Shown one piece after another: positions 20,241 to 34,200 of a stretch of 64,000 nucleotides of DNA. The notes beneath the pieces are model-generated. The model was not told the DNA's origin and made no database searches. It saw only the letters and a program-made list of their open reading frames with translations. Position 1 is the stretch's first letter; every line of letters begins with the position of its first letter. The position numbers and the translations under genes are program-made. The stretch is taken from assembly GCA_034401795.1 (NCBI GenBank), contig CM067372.1, positions 12,782,940 to 12,846,939 on the forward strand, in the 5' to 3' direction. The stretch comes from Chaetoderma sp. LZ-2023a. Its lineage: Eukaryota > Mollusca > Caudofoveata > Chaetodermatida > Chaetodermatidae.

Positions 20241-22489
20241 GAGTCTTCAACTTTAATTTAGCAGTACTCACTCCAAAAGACGCCTCATTAAGTAAACCGC
20301 TCTCTATTAGATCTGAGATGCTGACCCCCCATATCAGAGATCTTTGCTCTGCTCATCGGATCATCAACAAAGTTATTCCCGTGCCAGTCCATTTTTAGCC
20401 AGCTCGGCTTTCAGCCTGTCTTAGGCTGGTCTGGAGTACAATGACCTAGGATCTATCTTGTGATGTTGCAGGTTATCGTCTTAGGTTAAGAAACTTAAAA
20501 CAAGGTTCGACCCCTCTTGAACCTGATTCATAAAGGTGTTGCTTCCTTTCTATTTGCTTGTACCGTAGCTGTGTATTTTATAACATTTCTATGAAACAAA
20601 TTCAACAAATACTTCACATTTTGGACATAGTTATTCTGACTGGCTCCTCGTGAGTACCAGTGCTTTACCTTTGAATGTAGGTATACGTCCCGATGGAACA
20701 GTACTGCATGATGTGGTAAGGATACCCAGCCTGTGGAGGCAGTCATTCATGCTGGTGAATTACACTATTGGCCCTATATGGTATTATACAGAATGGCTAC
20801 TCCACTTTTGAATGCATTTGTTTAGTCTCCGGAGGCGTATGTAAGCCTACATGGAACTCAGTCAGGCTCTCACCTTTGACTATAATCCTCCGGACCTTCG
20901 CTGGATGAGCTACGGATCAGGACACAGACGGTATCTTAATGACAACCATAAGAAACGGAATTCTACGGTTCGAAGAACGAGTTCTTTCTTACACGCAGCA
21001 CTGAAGACGTAGGGTGTGTCTTCCCACGTAGAATTGCTATCAATGCGAAGCGGTGTCATCCTCCGGTCTTATGCTCATGGAGGCGACCCATAAATTAGAA
21101 TGGTCTCCTGACATTCGCGTAATCAATTCATGACAGCTTAACCACTATTATGATCTTCACGAAGTCTCCGTTGTGACATCCTCACAGGTTTCCACTAAGA
21201 TTAACGTTCTCGTCTCCCAATTGTGGCATCATAGCGGCTTTCCGCAACCATTAATGTTCTCGTGCCCCAATTGTGGCATCATTGCAGCTTTCCGCTACCA
21301 TTAATGTTCTCGTGCCCCAATTGTGGCATCATTGCAGCTTTCCGATACCATTAATGTTCTCTTGTCCCAATTGTGGCATAATTGCGGCTTTCCGCTACCA
21401 TTAATGTTATCGTGCCCCAATTGTGGCATCATTGTGGCTTTCTACTACCATTAACATCCTTGTGCCCCAATTGTGGCATCATTGCGGCTCTCCACTGCCA
21501 GTAATGTTCTCGTGCCCCAATTGTGGCATCATTGATGTTTCCGCTACCATTAATGTTCTCGTGCCACAATTGTGGCATCATTGCTGTTTCCGCTACCATT
21601 AATGTTCTCGTGCCCCAATTGTGGTATCATTGCGGCTTTCCGCTACAATTAATGTTCTCCTGCCCAAATTGTGGCTTCATTGCAGCTTTCCCCTACCATT
21701 AAGGTTCTTGTGCCCCAATTGTGGTATCATTGCAGCTTTCCGCTACCATTAATGTTCTCGTGCCCCAATTGTGGCATCATTGCGGCGTTCCGCTACCATT
21801 AATGTTCTCGTGCCCCAATTGTGGTATCATTGCGGCTTTCCACTACCATTAATGTTCTTGTGCCCCAATTGTGGCATCATTGCAGCTTTATGCTACCATT
21901 AATGTTCTTGTGCCCCAATTGTGGTATCATTGCAGCTTTCAGCTACCATTAATGTTCTCGTGCCCCAATTGTGGCATCATTGCGGCTTTCCGCTACCATT
22001 AATGTTCTCGTCCCCCAATTGTGGTATCATTGCAGCTTTCCGCTACCATTAATGTCGTTGTGCCCCAATTGTGGAATCATTGCAGCTTTCTGATACCATT
22101 AATGTCCTTGTGCCCCAATTGTGGTATCATTGCAGCTTTCAGCTACCATTAATGTTCTCGTGCCCCAATTGTGGCATCATTGCGGCTTTCCGCTACCATT
22201 AATGTTCTCGTCCCCCAATTGTGGCATCATTGTGGCTTTCCGCTACCATTAATGTTGTTGTGCCCCAATTGTGGCATCATTGCAGCTTTCTGCTACCATT
22301 AATGTTATCATGCCGCAATTGTGATATCATTGCGGCTTTCCGCTACCATTAAGTCCTTGTGCCCAAATTGTGGCATCATTGGGGCTTTCTACTACCATTA
22401 ATGTTCTTGTGCCCCAATTGTGGCATCATTGCGGCTTTCCACTACCATTAACGTTCTTGTGCCCCAATTGTGGGATCATTGCGGCTTTC

Positions 22490-23380
22490 CACTAACATTA
22501 ACGTCCTTGTGCCCTAATTGTGGCATCATTGCAGCTTTCTGCGACCATTAATGTTCTCGTGCCCCAATTGTGGCATCATTGTGGCTTTCCGCTACCATTA
22601 ATGTTCTCATGCCCCAATTGTGGTATCATTGCAGCTTTCAGCTACCATTAATGTTATCGTTCCCCAATTGTGGCATCATTGTGGCTTTCTACTACCATTA
22701 ACATCCTTGTGCCCCAATTGTGGCATCATTGCGGCTCTCCACTGCCATTAATGTTCTCGTGACCCAATTGTGGCATCATTGCGGCTGACCGCTACCATTA
22801 ATGTTCTTGTGCCCCAATTGTGGCATCATTGCGGCTTTCCACTACCATTAATGCCCTTGTACCCTAATTGTGGCATCATTGCAGCTTTCCGCTACCATTA
22901 TGTTCTTGTGCCCCAATTGTCGCATCATTGCGGCTTTCCACTAACATTAACGTCCTTGTGCCCTAATTGTGGCATCATTGCAGCTTTCTGCGACCATTAA
23001 TGTTCTCGTGCCCCAATTGTGGCATCATTGTGGCTTTCCGCTACCATTAATGTTCTCATGCCCCAATTGTGGTATCATTGCAGCTTTCAGCTACCATTAA
23101 TGTTATCGTTCCCCAATTGTGGCATCATTGTGGCTTTCTACTACCATTAACATCCTTGTGCCCCAATTGTGGCATCATTGCGGCTCTCCACTGCCATTAA
23201 TGTTCTCGTGACCCAATTGTGGCATCATTGCGGCTGACCGCTACCATTAATGTTCTTGTGCCCCAATTGTGGCATCATTGCGGCTTTCCACTACCATTAA
23301 TGCCCTTGTACCCTAATTGTGGCATCATTGCAGCTTTCCGCTACCATTATGTTCTTGTGCCCCAATTGTCGCATCATTGC
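22490..23380. repeat. 449-bp local duplication in the satellite
   Basis: The block with the rare variants ctgcgaccatt, gttatcgttcccc and gcggctgaccgc occurs twice, offset by 449 bp (for example 22,770 and 23,219). This equals nine units minus one base, because one unit is 49 bp. Confidence 0.88.
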
Positions 23381-25249
23381 GGCTTTCCACTACCATTAAT
23401 GCCCTTGTGCCCTAATTGTGGCATCATTGCAGCTTTCCGCTACCAGTATGTTCTTGTGCCCCAATTGTGGCATCATTGCAGCTTTCCACTACCATTAATG
23501 CCCTTGTGCCCCAATTGTGGGATCATTGCGGCTTTCCGTTACCATTAATGTTCTCGTGCCCCAATTGTGGTATCATTGCAGCTTTCCGCTACCAGTAATG
23601 TTATCGTGCCCAATTGTGGCATCATTGCGGCTGACCGCTACCATTAATGTTCTTGTGCCCCAATTGTGGCATCATTGCGGCTTTCCGCTACCACTAATGT
23701 TCTCATGCCCCAATTGTGGTATCTTTGTGGCTTTCCGCTAGCATTAAGGTTCTCATCACCCAATTGTGGCATCATTGCGGCTGACCGCTAGCATTAATGT
23801 TCTCAGCACCCAATTGTGGCATCATTGCAGCTTTCCATTACCATTAATGTTCTCGTGCCCCAATTGTGGAATCATTGCAGCTTTCTGCTACCATTAAGTC
23901 CTTGTGCCCCAATTGTGGCATCATTTCGGCTTTCCACTACCATTAATGCCCTTGTGCCCTAATTGTGGCATCATTGCAGCTTTCCGCTACCATTAATGTT
24001 ATCGTGCCATAATTGTGGCATCATTGCAGCTTTCCGCTACCATTAATGTTATCGTGCCCAATTGTGGCATCATTCCAGCTTTCCACTACCATTAATGTCC
24101 TTGTGCCCCAATTGTGGCATCATTGCAGCTTTCTGATACCATTAACGTCCCCGTGTCCCAATTGTGGCATCATTGCAGCTGTCCGCTACCATTAACGCCC
24201 TTGTGCCCTAATTGTGGCATCATTGCGGCTTTCCACTACCATTAATGTCCTTGTGCCCCAATTGTGGCATCATTGCAGCTTTCTGATACCATTAACGTCC
24301 CCGTGTCCCAATTGTGGTATCATTGCAGCTTTCCATTACCATTAATGTTCTCATGCCCCAATTGTGGCATCATTGCGGCTGACCGCTACCATTAATGTTC
24401 TCGTGCCCCAATTGTGGAATCATTGCGGCTTTCTGCTACCATTAAGTCCTTGTGCCACAATTGTGGCATCATTTCGGCTTTCCACTACCATTAACGCCCT
24501 TGTGCCCTAATTGTGGAATCATTGCAGCTTTCTGCTACCATTAACGTTCTTGTGCCTCAATTGTGGCATCATTGTGGCTTTCCGCTACCATTAATGTCCT
24601 TGTGCCCCAATTGTGGCATCATTGCAGCTTTCTGCTACCATTAACGTTCTTGTGCCCCAATTGTGGCATCATTGCAGCTTTCTGCTACCATTAATGTTCT
24701 CGTGCCCCAATTGTGGCATGATTGCGGCTTTCCCCTACCATTAATGTTCTCGTGCCCCAATTGTGGCATCATTGCGGCTGTCCGCTAGCAATAAGGTTCT
24801 CATCACCCTATTGTGGCATCATTGCGGCTTTCCGCTAACATTAATGTCCTTGTGCCCCAATTGTGGCATCATAGTGGCTTTCCACTACCATTAACGTTCT
24901 TGTGCCCCAATTGTGGCATCATTGCATCTTTCTGCTACCATTAACGTTCTTGTGCCCCAATTGTGGCATCATTGCAGCTTTCTGCTACCATTAACGTCCC
25001 CGTGTCCCAATTGTGGCATCATTGCAGCTTTCGGCTACCAGTAATGTCCTTGTGCCCCAATTGTGGCATCATTGTGGCTTTCCGCTACCATTAATGTTCT
25101 CGTACCCCAATTGTGGCATCATTGCGGCTTTGTGCTACCATTAAGTCCATGTGCCCCAACTGTGGCATCATTGCGGCTTTATGCCACCATTAATGTTCTT
25201 GTGCCCTAATCGTGGGATTATTGCGGCTTTCCACTACCATTAACGTCCT

Positions 25250-28200
25250 TGTGCCCTAATTGTGGCATCATTGTGGCTTTCCGCTACCATTAACGTCCTT
25301 GTGCCCTAATTGTGGCATCATTGCGGCTCTCCGCTACCATTAATGTTCTCATGCCCCAATTGTGGCATCATTGCAGCTTTCTGCTACCATTAAGTTCTTG
25401 TGTCCCAATTGTGACATCATTGTGGCTTTCTGCTACCATTAAGTCCTTGTGCCCCAATTGTGGCATCATTGCGGCATTCTGCTATCATTAACGTCCTTGG
25501 GCCCTAATTGTGGCATCATTGTGGCTTTCCGCTACCATTAATGTTCTGGTGCCCTAATTGTGGCATCATTGCGGCTGTCCGCTAGCATTAATGTTCTCAT
25601 CACCCAATTGTGGCATCATTGCAGCTTTCCGTTTCCATTAATGTTCTTGTGCCCCAATTGTGGAATCATTGCGGCTTTCTGCTACCATTAAGTCCTTGTG
25701 CCCCAATGGTGGCATCATTGCGGCTTTCCACTACCATTAACGCCATTGTGCCCTAATTGTGGAATCATTGCAGCTTTCCGCTACCATTAATGTTCTTGTG
25801 CCCTAATTGTGGCATCATTGCGGCTTTGTGCTATCATTAATGCCCTTGTGCCCTAATTGTGGCATCATTGCGGCTTTCCGCTACCATTAATGTTCTTGTG
25901 CCCTAATTGTGGCATCATTGCGGCTTTGTGCTATCATTAATGTTCTCATCACCCAATTGTGGCATCATTGTGGCTGACCGCTAGCATTAATGTTCTCATC
26001 ACCCAATTGTGGCATCATTGCGGCTGTCCGCTAGCATTAATGTTCTCATCACCCAATTGTGGCATCATTGCAGCTTTCCATTACCATTAATGTTCTCGTG
26101 CCCCAATTGTGGCATCATTGCGGCTTTCTGCTACCATTAAGTCCTTGTGCCCCAATTGTGGCATCATTTCGGCTTTCCACTACCATTAACGCCCTTGTGC
26201 CCTAATTGTGGCATGATTGCAGCTTACCCCTATCATTAATGTTCTCGTGCCCCAATTATGGCATCATTGTCGCTTTCTGCTACCATTAACGTTCTTGTGC
26301 CCCAATTGTGGCATCATTGCGGCTTTCCACTACCATTAACGTCCTTGTGCCCTAATTGTGGCATCATTGCGGCTGTCCGCTAGCATTAATGTTCTCATCA
26401 CCCAATTGTGGCATCATTGTGGCTTTCCACTACCATTAATGTGCTTGTGCCCTAATTGTGACATCATTGCGGCTTTCCCCTACCATTAATGTTCTCGTGC
26501 CCCAATTGTGGCATCATTGCGGCTGTCCGCTAGCATTAAAGTTCTCATCATCCTATTGTGGCATCATTGCGTCTTTCCGCTAACATTAATGTCCTTGTGC
26601 CCCAATTCTGGCATCATAGTGGCTTTCCTCTACCATTAACGTTCTTGTGCCCCAATTGTGGCATCATAGTGGCTTTCCACTACCATTAATGTTCTTGTGC
26701 CCCAATTGTGGCATCATTGCAGATTTCTGCTACCATTAACGTACGTGTGCCCCAATTGTGGCATCATCGCAGCTTTCTGCTACCATTAACGTCCCTGTGT
26801 CCCAATTGTGGCATCATTGCGGCTTTCGGCTACCATTAATGTCCTTGTGCCCCAATTGTGGCATCATTGCAGCTTTCCACTACCATTAATGTTCTTGTGA
26901 CCCAATTGTGGCATCATTGTGGCTTTCCACTACCATTAATGTTCTCATCACCCAATTGTGGCATCATTGTGGCTTTCCGCTACCATTAATGTTCTTATGC
27001 CCGAATGGTGACATCATTGCGGCTTTCTGCTACCATTAATTCCTTGTGCCCCAATTGTGGCATCATTGCGGCTTTCTGCTACCATTAACGTCCCTGGGCC
27101 CTAATTGTGGCCTCATTGTGGCTGTCCGCGAGCATTAAGGTTCTCATCACCAAATTGTTGCATCATTGCGGCTTTCCGCTACCATTAATGTCCTTGTGCC
27201 CCAATTGTGGCCTCATAGCGGCTTTCCGCTACCATTAATGTTCTCGTGCCACAATTGTGGCATCATAGTGGCTTTCCACTACCATTGACGTTCTAGTGCC
27301 CCAATAGTGGCATCATTGCAGCTTTCTGCTACCATTAACGTTCTTGTGCCCCAATTGTGGCATCATTGCAGCTTTCTGCTACCATTAATGTTCTCGTGCC
27401 CCAATTGTGGCATGATTGCGGCTTTCCCCTACCATTAATGTTCTCGTGCCCCAATTGTGGCATCATTGCGGCTGTCCGCTAGCATTAAGGTTCTCATCAC
27501 CCTATTGTGGCATCATTGCGGCTTTCCGCTAACATTAATGTCCTTGTGCCCCAATTGTGGCATCATAGTGGCTTTCCACTACCATTAACGTTCTTGTGCC
27601 CCAATTGTGGCATCATTGCATCTTTCTGCTACCATTAACGTTCTTGTGCCCCAATTGTGGCATCATTGCAGCTTTCTGCTACCATTAACGTCCCCGTGTC
27701 CCAATTGTGGCATCATTGCAGCTTTCGGCTACCAGTAATGTCCTTGTGCCCCAATTGTGGCATCATTGTGGCTTTCCGCTACCATTAATGTTCTCGTACC
27801 CCAATTGTGGCATCATTGCGGCTTTGTGCTACCATTAAGTCCATGTGCCCCAACTGTGGCATCATTGCGGCTTTATGCCACCATTAATGTTCTTGTGCCC
27901 TAATCGTGGGATTATTGCAGCTTTCCACTACCATTAACGTCCGTGTGTCCCAATTGTGACATCATTGTGGCTTTCTGCTACCATTAAGTCCTTGTGCCCC
28001 AATTGTGGCATCATTGCGGCATTCTGCTATCATTAACGTCCTTGGGCCCTAATTGTGGCATCATTGTGGCTTTCCGCTACCATTAATGTTCTGGTGCCCT
28101 AATTGTGGCATCATTGCGGCTGTCCGCTAGCATTAATGTTCTCATCACCCAATTGTGGCATCATTGCAGCTTTCCGTTTCCATTAATGTTCTTGTGCCCC

Positions 28201-31200
28201 AATTGTGGAATCATTGCGGCTTTCTGCTACCATTAAGTCCTTGTGCCCCAATGGTGGCATCATTGCGGCTTTCCACTACCATTAACGCCATTGTGCCCTA
28301 ATTGTGGAATCATTGCAGCTTTCCGCTACCATTAATGTTCTTGTGCCCTAATTGTGGCATCATTGCGGCTTTGTGCTATCATTAATGCCCTTGTGCCCTA
28401 ATTGTGGCATCATTGCGGCTTTCCGCTACCATTAATGTTCTTGTGCCCTAATTGTGGCATCATTGCGGCTTTGTGCTATCATTAATGTTCTCATCACCCA
28501 ATTGTGGCATCATTGTGGCTGACCGCTAGCATTAATGTTCTCATCACCCAATTGTGGCATCATTGCGGCTGTCCACTAGCATTAATGTTCTCATCACCCA
28601 ATTGTGGCATCATTGCAGCTTTCCATTACCATTAATGTTCTCGTGCCCCAATTGTGGCATCATTGCGGCTTTCTGCTACCATTAAGTCCTTGTGCCCCAA
28701 TTGTGGCATCATTTCGGCTTTCCACTACCATTAACGCCCTTGTGCCCTAATTGTGGCATCATTGCAGCTTACCCCTATCATTAATGTTCTCGTGCCCCAA
28801 TTATGGCATCATTGTCGCTTTCTGCTACCATTAACGTTCTTGTGCCCCAATTGTGGCATCATTGCGGCTTTCCACTACCATTAACGTCCTTGTGCCCTAA
28901 TTGTGGCATCATTGCGGCTGTCCGCTAGCATTAATGTTCTCATCACCCAATTGTGGCATCATTGTGGCTTTCCACTACCATTAATGTGCTTGTGCCCTAA
29001 TTGTGACATCATTGCGGCTTTCCCCTACCATTAATGTTCTCGTGCCCCAATTGTGGCATCATTGCGGCTGTCCGCTAGCATTAAAGTTCTCATCACCCTA
29101 TTGTGGCATCATTGCGTCTTTCCGCTAACATTAATGTCCTTGTGCCCCAATTCTGGCATCATAGTGGCTTTCCTCTACCATTAACGTTCTTGTGCCCCAA
29201 TTGTGGCATCATAGTGGCTTTCCACTACCATTAATGTTCTTGTGCCCCAATTGTGGCATCATTGCAGATTTCTGTTCCATTAACGTACGTGTGCCCCAAT
29301 TGTGGCATCATCGCAGCTTTCTGCTACCATTAACGTCCCTGTGTCCCAATTGTGGCATCATTGCGGCTTTCGGCTACCATTAATGTCCTTGTGCCCCAAT
29401 TGTGGCATCATTGCAGCTTTCCACTACCATTAATGTTCTTGTGACCCAATTGTGGCATCATTGTGGCTTTCCACTACCATTAATGTTCTCATCACCCAAT
29501 TGTGGCATCATTGTGGCTTTCCGCTACCATTAATGTTCTTATGCCCGAATGGTGGCATCATTGCGGCTTTCTGCTACCATTAATTCCTTGTGCCCCAATT
29601 GTGGCATCATTGCGGCTTTCTGCTACCATTAACGTCCCTGGGCCCTAATTGTGGCCTCATTGTGGCTGTCCGCGAGCATTAAGGTTCTCATCACCAAATT
29701 GTTGCATCATTGCGGCTTTCCGCTACCATTAATGTCCTTGTGCCCCAATTGTGGCCTCATAGCGGCTTTCCGCTACCATTAATGTTCTCGTGCCCCAATT
29801 GTGGCATCATAGTGGCTTTCCACTACCATTAACGTTCTAGTGCCCCAATAGTGGCATCATTGCAGCTTTCTGCTACCATTAACGTTCTTGTGCCCCAATT
29901 GTGGCATCATTGCAGCTTTCTGCTACCATTAACGTCCCCGTGTCCCAATTGTGGCATCATTGCAGCTTTCGGCTACCAGTAATGTTCTTGTGCCCCAATT
30001 GTGGCATCATTGCAGCTTTCGGCTACCATTAATGTCCCCGTGTCCCAATTGTGGCAACATTGCGACTTTCCGCCACCATTAATGTGCCCATGCCCCAATT
30101 GTGGCATCATTGAACCTTTCCGCTACCATTAACAACCTTGTGCCCCAATTGTGGCATCATTGCGGGTTTCTGCTACCATTAATGTTCTCTTGCACCAATT
30201 GTCGCATCATTGCGGCTTTCCGCTACCATTAATGTTCTCATGCCCCAATTGTGCCATCATTGTGGATGTCCGCTACCATTAGTGTTCTTGTGCCCCATTT
30301 GTGGCATCATTGCACCTTTCCGCTACCATTAACAACCTTGTGCCCCAATTGTGGCATCATTGTGGCTGTCCGCTAGCATTAATGTTCTCATCACCCAATT
30401 GTGGCATCATTGTGGCTGTCCGCTAGCATTAATGTTCTCATCACCCAATTGTGGCATCATTGCGTCTTTCCGCTAACATTAATGTCCTTGTGCCCCAATT
30501 CTGGCATCATAGTGGCTTTCCTCTACCATTAACGTTCTTGTGCCCCAATTGTGGCATCATAGTGGCTTTCCACTACCATTAATGTTCTTGTGCCCCAATT
30601 GTGGCATCATTGCAGATTTCTGCTACCATTAACGTACGTGTGCCCCAATTGTGGCATCATCGCAGCTTTCTGCTACCATTAACGTCCCTGTGTCCCAATT
30701 GTGGCATCATTGCGGCTTTCGGCTACCATTAATGTCCTTGTGCCCCAATTTTGGCATCATTGCAGCTTTCCACTACCATTAATGTTCTTGTGACCCAATT
30801 GTGGCATCATTGTGGCTTTCCACTACCATTAATGTTCTCATCACCCAATTGTGGCATCATTGTGGCTTTCCGCTACCATTAATGTTCTTATGCCCGAATG
30901 GTGGCATCATTGCGGCTTTCTGCTACCATTAATTCCTTGTGCCCCAATTGTGGCATCATTGCGGCTTTCTGCTACCATTAACGTCCCTGGGCCCTAATTG
31001 TGGCCTCATTGTGGCTGTCCGCGAGCATTAAGGTTCTCATCACCAAATTGTTGCATCATTGCGGCTTTCCGCTACCATTAATGTCCTTGTGCCCCAATTG
31101 TGGCCTCATAGCGGCTTTCCGCTACCATTAATGTTCTCGTGCCCCAATTGTGGCATCATAGTGGCTTTCCACTACCATTAACGTTCTAGTGCCCCAATAG

Positions 31201-34200
31201 TGGCATCATTGCAGCTTTCTGCTACCATTAACGTTCTTGTGCCCCAATTGTGGCATCATTGCAGCTTTCTGCTACCATTAACGTCCCCGTGTCCCAATTG
31301 TGGCATCATTGCGGCTTTATGCCACCATTAATGTTCTTGTGCCCTAATCGTGGGATTATTGCGGCTTTCTACTACCATTAACGTCCGTGTGCCCTAATTG
31401 TGGCATCATTGCGGCTTTCCACTACCATTAACGTCCTTGTGCCCTAATTGTGGCATCATTGTGGCTTTCCGCTACCATTAACGTCCTTGTGCCCTAATTG
31501 TGGCATCATTGCGGCTCTCCGCTACCATTAATGTTCTCATGCCCCAATTGTGGCATCATTGCAGCTTTCTGCTACCATTAAGTTCTTGTGTCCCAATTGT
31601 GACATCATTGTGGCTTTCTGCTACCATTAAGTCCTTGTGCCCCAATTGTGGCATCATTGCGGCATTCTGCTATCATTAACGTCCTTGGGCCCTAATTGTG
31701 GCATCATTGTGGCTTTCCGCTACCATTAATGTTCTGGTGCCCTAATTGTGGCATCATTGCGGCTGTCCGCTAGCATTAATGTTCTCATCACCCAATTGTG
31801 GCATCATTGCAGCTTTCCGTTTCCATTAATGTTCTTGTGCCCCAATTGTGGAATCATTGCGGCTTTCTGCTACCATTAAGTCCTTGTGCCCCAATGGTGG
31901 CATCATTGCGGCTTTCCACTACCATTAACGCCATTGTGCCCTAATTGTGGAATCATTGCAGCTTTCCGCTACCATTAATGTTCTTGTGCCCTAATTGTGG
32001 CATCATTGCGGCTTTGTGCTATCATTAATGCCCTTGTGCCCTAATTGTGGCATCATTGCGGCTTTCCGCTACCATTAATGTTCTTGTGCCCTAATTGTGG
32101 CATCATTGCGGCTTTGTGCTATCATTAATGTTCTCATCACCCAATTGTGGCATCATTGTGGCTGACCGCTAGCATTAATGTTCTCATCACCCAATTGTGG
32201 CATCATTGCGGCTGTCCGCTAGCATTAATGTTCTCATCACCCAATTGTGGCATCATTGCAGCTTTCCATTACCATTAATGTTCTCGTGCCCCAATTGTGG
32301 CATCATTGCGGCTTTCTGCTACCATTAAGTCCTTGTGCCCCAATTGTGGCATCATTTCGGCTTTCCACTACCATTAACGCCCTTGTGCCCTAATTGTGGC
32401 ATGATTGCAGCTTACCCCTATCATTAATGTTCTCGTGCCCCAATTATGGCATCATTGTCGCTTTCTGCTACCATTAACGTTCTTGTGCCCCAATTGTGGC
32501 ATCATTGCGGCTTTCCACTACCATTAACGTCCTTGTGCCCTAATTGTGGCATCATTGCGGCTGTCCGCTAGCATTAATGTTCTCATCACCCAATTGTGGC
32601 ATCATTGTGGCTTTCCACTACCATTAATGTGCTTGTGCCCTAATTGTGACATCATTGCGGCTTTCCCCTACCATTAATGTTCTCGTGCCCCAATTGTGGC
32701 ATCATTGCGGCTGTCCGCTAGCATTAAAGTTCTCATCATCCTATTGTGGCATCATTGCGTCTTTCCGCTAACATTAATGTCCTTGTGCCCCAATTCTGGC
32801 ATCATAGTGGCTTTCCTCTACCATTAACGTTCTTGTGCCCCAATTGTGGCATCATAGTGGCTTTCCACTACCATTAATGTTCTTGTGCCCCAATTGTGGC
32901 ATCATTGCAGATTTCTGCTACCATTAACGTACGTGTGCCCCAATTGTGGCATCATCGCAGCTTTCTGCTACCATTAACGTCCCTGTGTCCCAATTGTGGC
33001 ATCATTGCGGCTTTCGGCTACCATTAATGTCCTTGTGCCCCAATTGTGGCATCATTGCAGCTTTCCACTACCATTAATGTTCTTGTGACCCAATTGTGGC
33101 ATCATTGTGGCTTTCCACTACCATTAATGTTCTCATCACCCAATTGTGGCATCATTGTGGCTTTCCGCTACCATTAATGTTCTTATGCCCGAATGGTGAC
33201 ATCATTGCGGCTTTCTGCTACCATTAATTCCTTGTGCCCCAATTGTGGCATCATTGCGGCTTTCTGCTACCATTAACGTCCCTGGGCCCTAATTGTGGCC
33301 TCATTGTGGCTGTCCGCGAGCATTAAGGTTCTCATCACCAAATTGTTGCATCATTGCGGCTTTCCGCTACCATTAATGTCCTTGTGCCCCAATTGTGGCC
33401 TCATAGCGGCTTTCCGCTACCATTAATGTTCTCGTGCCACAATTGTGGCATCATAGTGGCTTTCCACTACCATTGACGTTCTAGTGCCCCAATAGTGGCA
33501 TCATTGCAGCTTTCTGCTACCATTAACGTTCTTGTGCCCCAATTGTGGCATCATTGCAGCTTTCTGCTACCATTAATGTTCTCGTGCCCCAATTGTGGCA
33601 TGATTGCGGCTTTCCCCTACCATTAATGTTCTCGTGCCCCAATTGTGGCATCATTGCGGCTGTCCGCTAGCATTAAGGTTCTCATCACCCTATTGTGGCA
33701 TCATTGCGGCTTTCCGCTAACATTAATGTCCTTGTGCCCCAATTGTGGCATCATAGTGGCTTTCCACTACCATTAACGTTCTTGTGCCCCAATTGTGGCA
33801 TCATTGCATCTTTCTGCTACCATTAACGTTCTTGTGCCCCAATTGTGGCATCATTGCAGCTTTCTGCTACCATTAACGTCCCCGTGTCCCAATTGTGGCA
33901 TCATTGCAGCTTTCGGCTACCAGTAATGTCCTTGTGCCCCAATTGTGGCATCATTGTGGCTTTCCGCTACCATTAATGTTCTCGTACCCCAATTGTGGCA
34001 TCATTGCGGCTTTGTGCTACCATTAAGTCCATGTGCCCCAACTGTGGCATCATTGCGGCTTTATGCCACCATTAATGTTCTTGTGCCCTAATCGTGGGAT
34101 TATTGCAGCTTTCCACTACCATTAACGTCCGTGTGTCCCAATTGTGACATCATTGTGGCTTTCTGCTACCATTAAGTCCTTGTGCCCCAATTGTGGCATC

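Larger units (their letters stand above)
19015..21190. other. Spacer before the satellite, no gene recognised
   Basis: Besides the small repeats listed separately I see no gene. The longest minus-strand frame (20,746-20,528, 72 residues) has no recognisable motif. A GGTTCGACC box at about 20,505 resembles a Pol III B box, but no cloverleaf can be folded around it by eye. The sequence from 20,760 to 21,190 is unique and leads directly into the first 50-bp unit. Confidence 0.4.

Noticed and set aside
20495-20530. tRNA or tRNA-derived SINE from a GGTTCGACC box
   Set aside because: No A box at the right distance and no foldable acceptor stem or anticodon arm could be found by eye.
22770-23741. 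Open frames in the satellite with phrases such as CPNCGIIAAF, suggestive of zinc-binding repeats
   Set aside because: The 50-bp period shifts frame each unit, the frames are short, and they follow from repeat composition. There is no start context or conserved ligand pattern.
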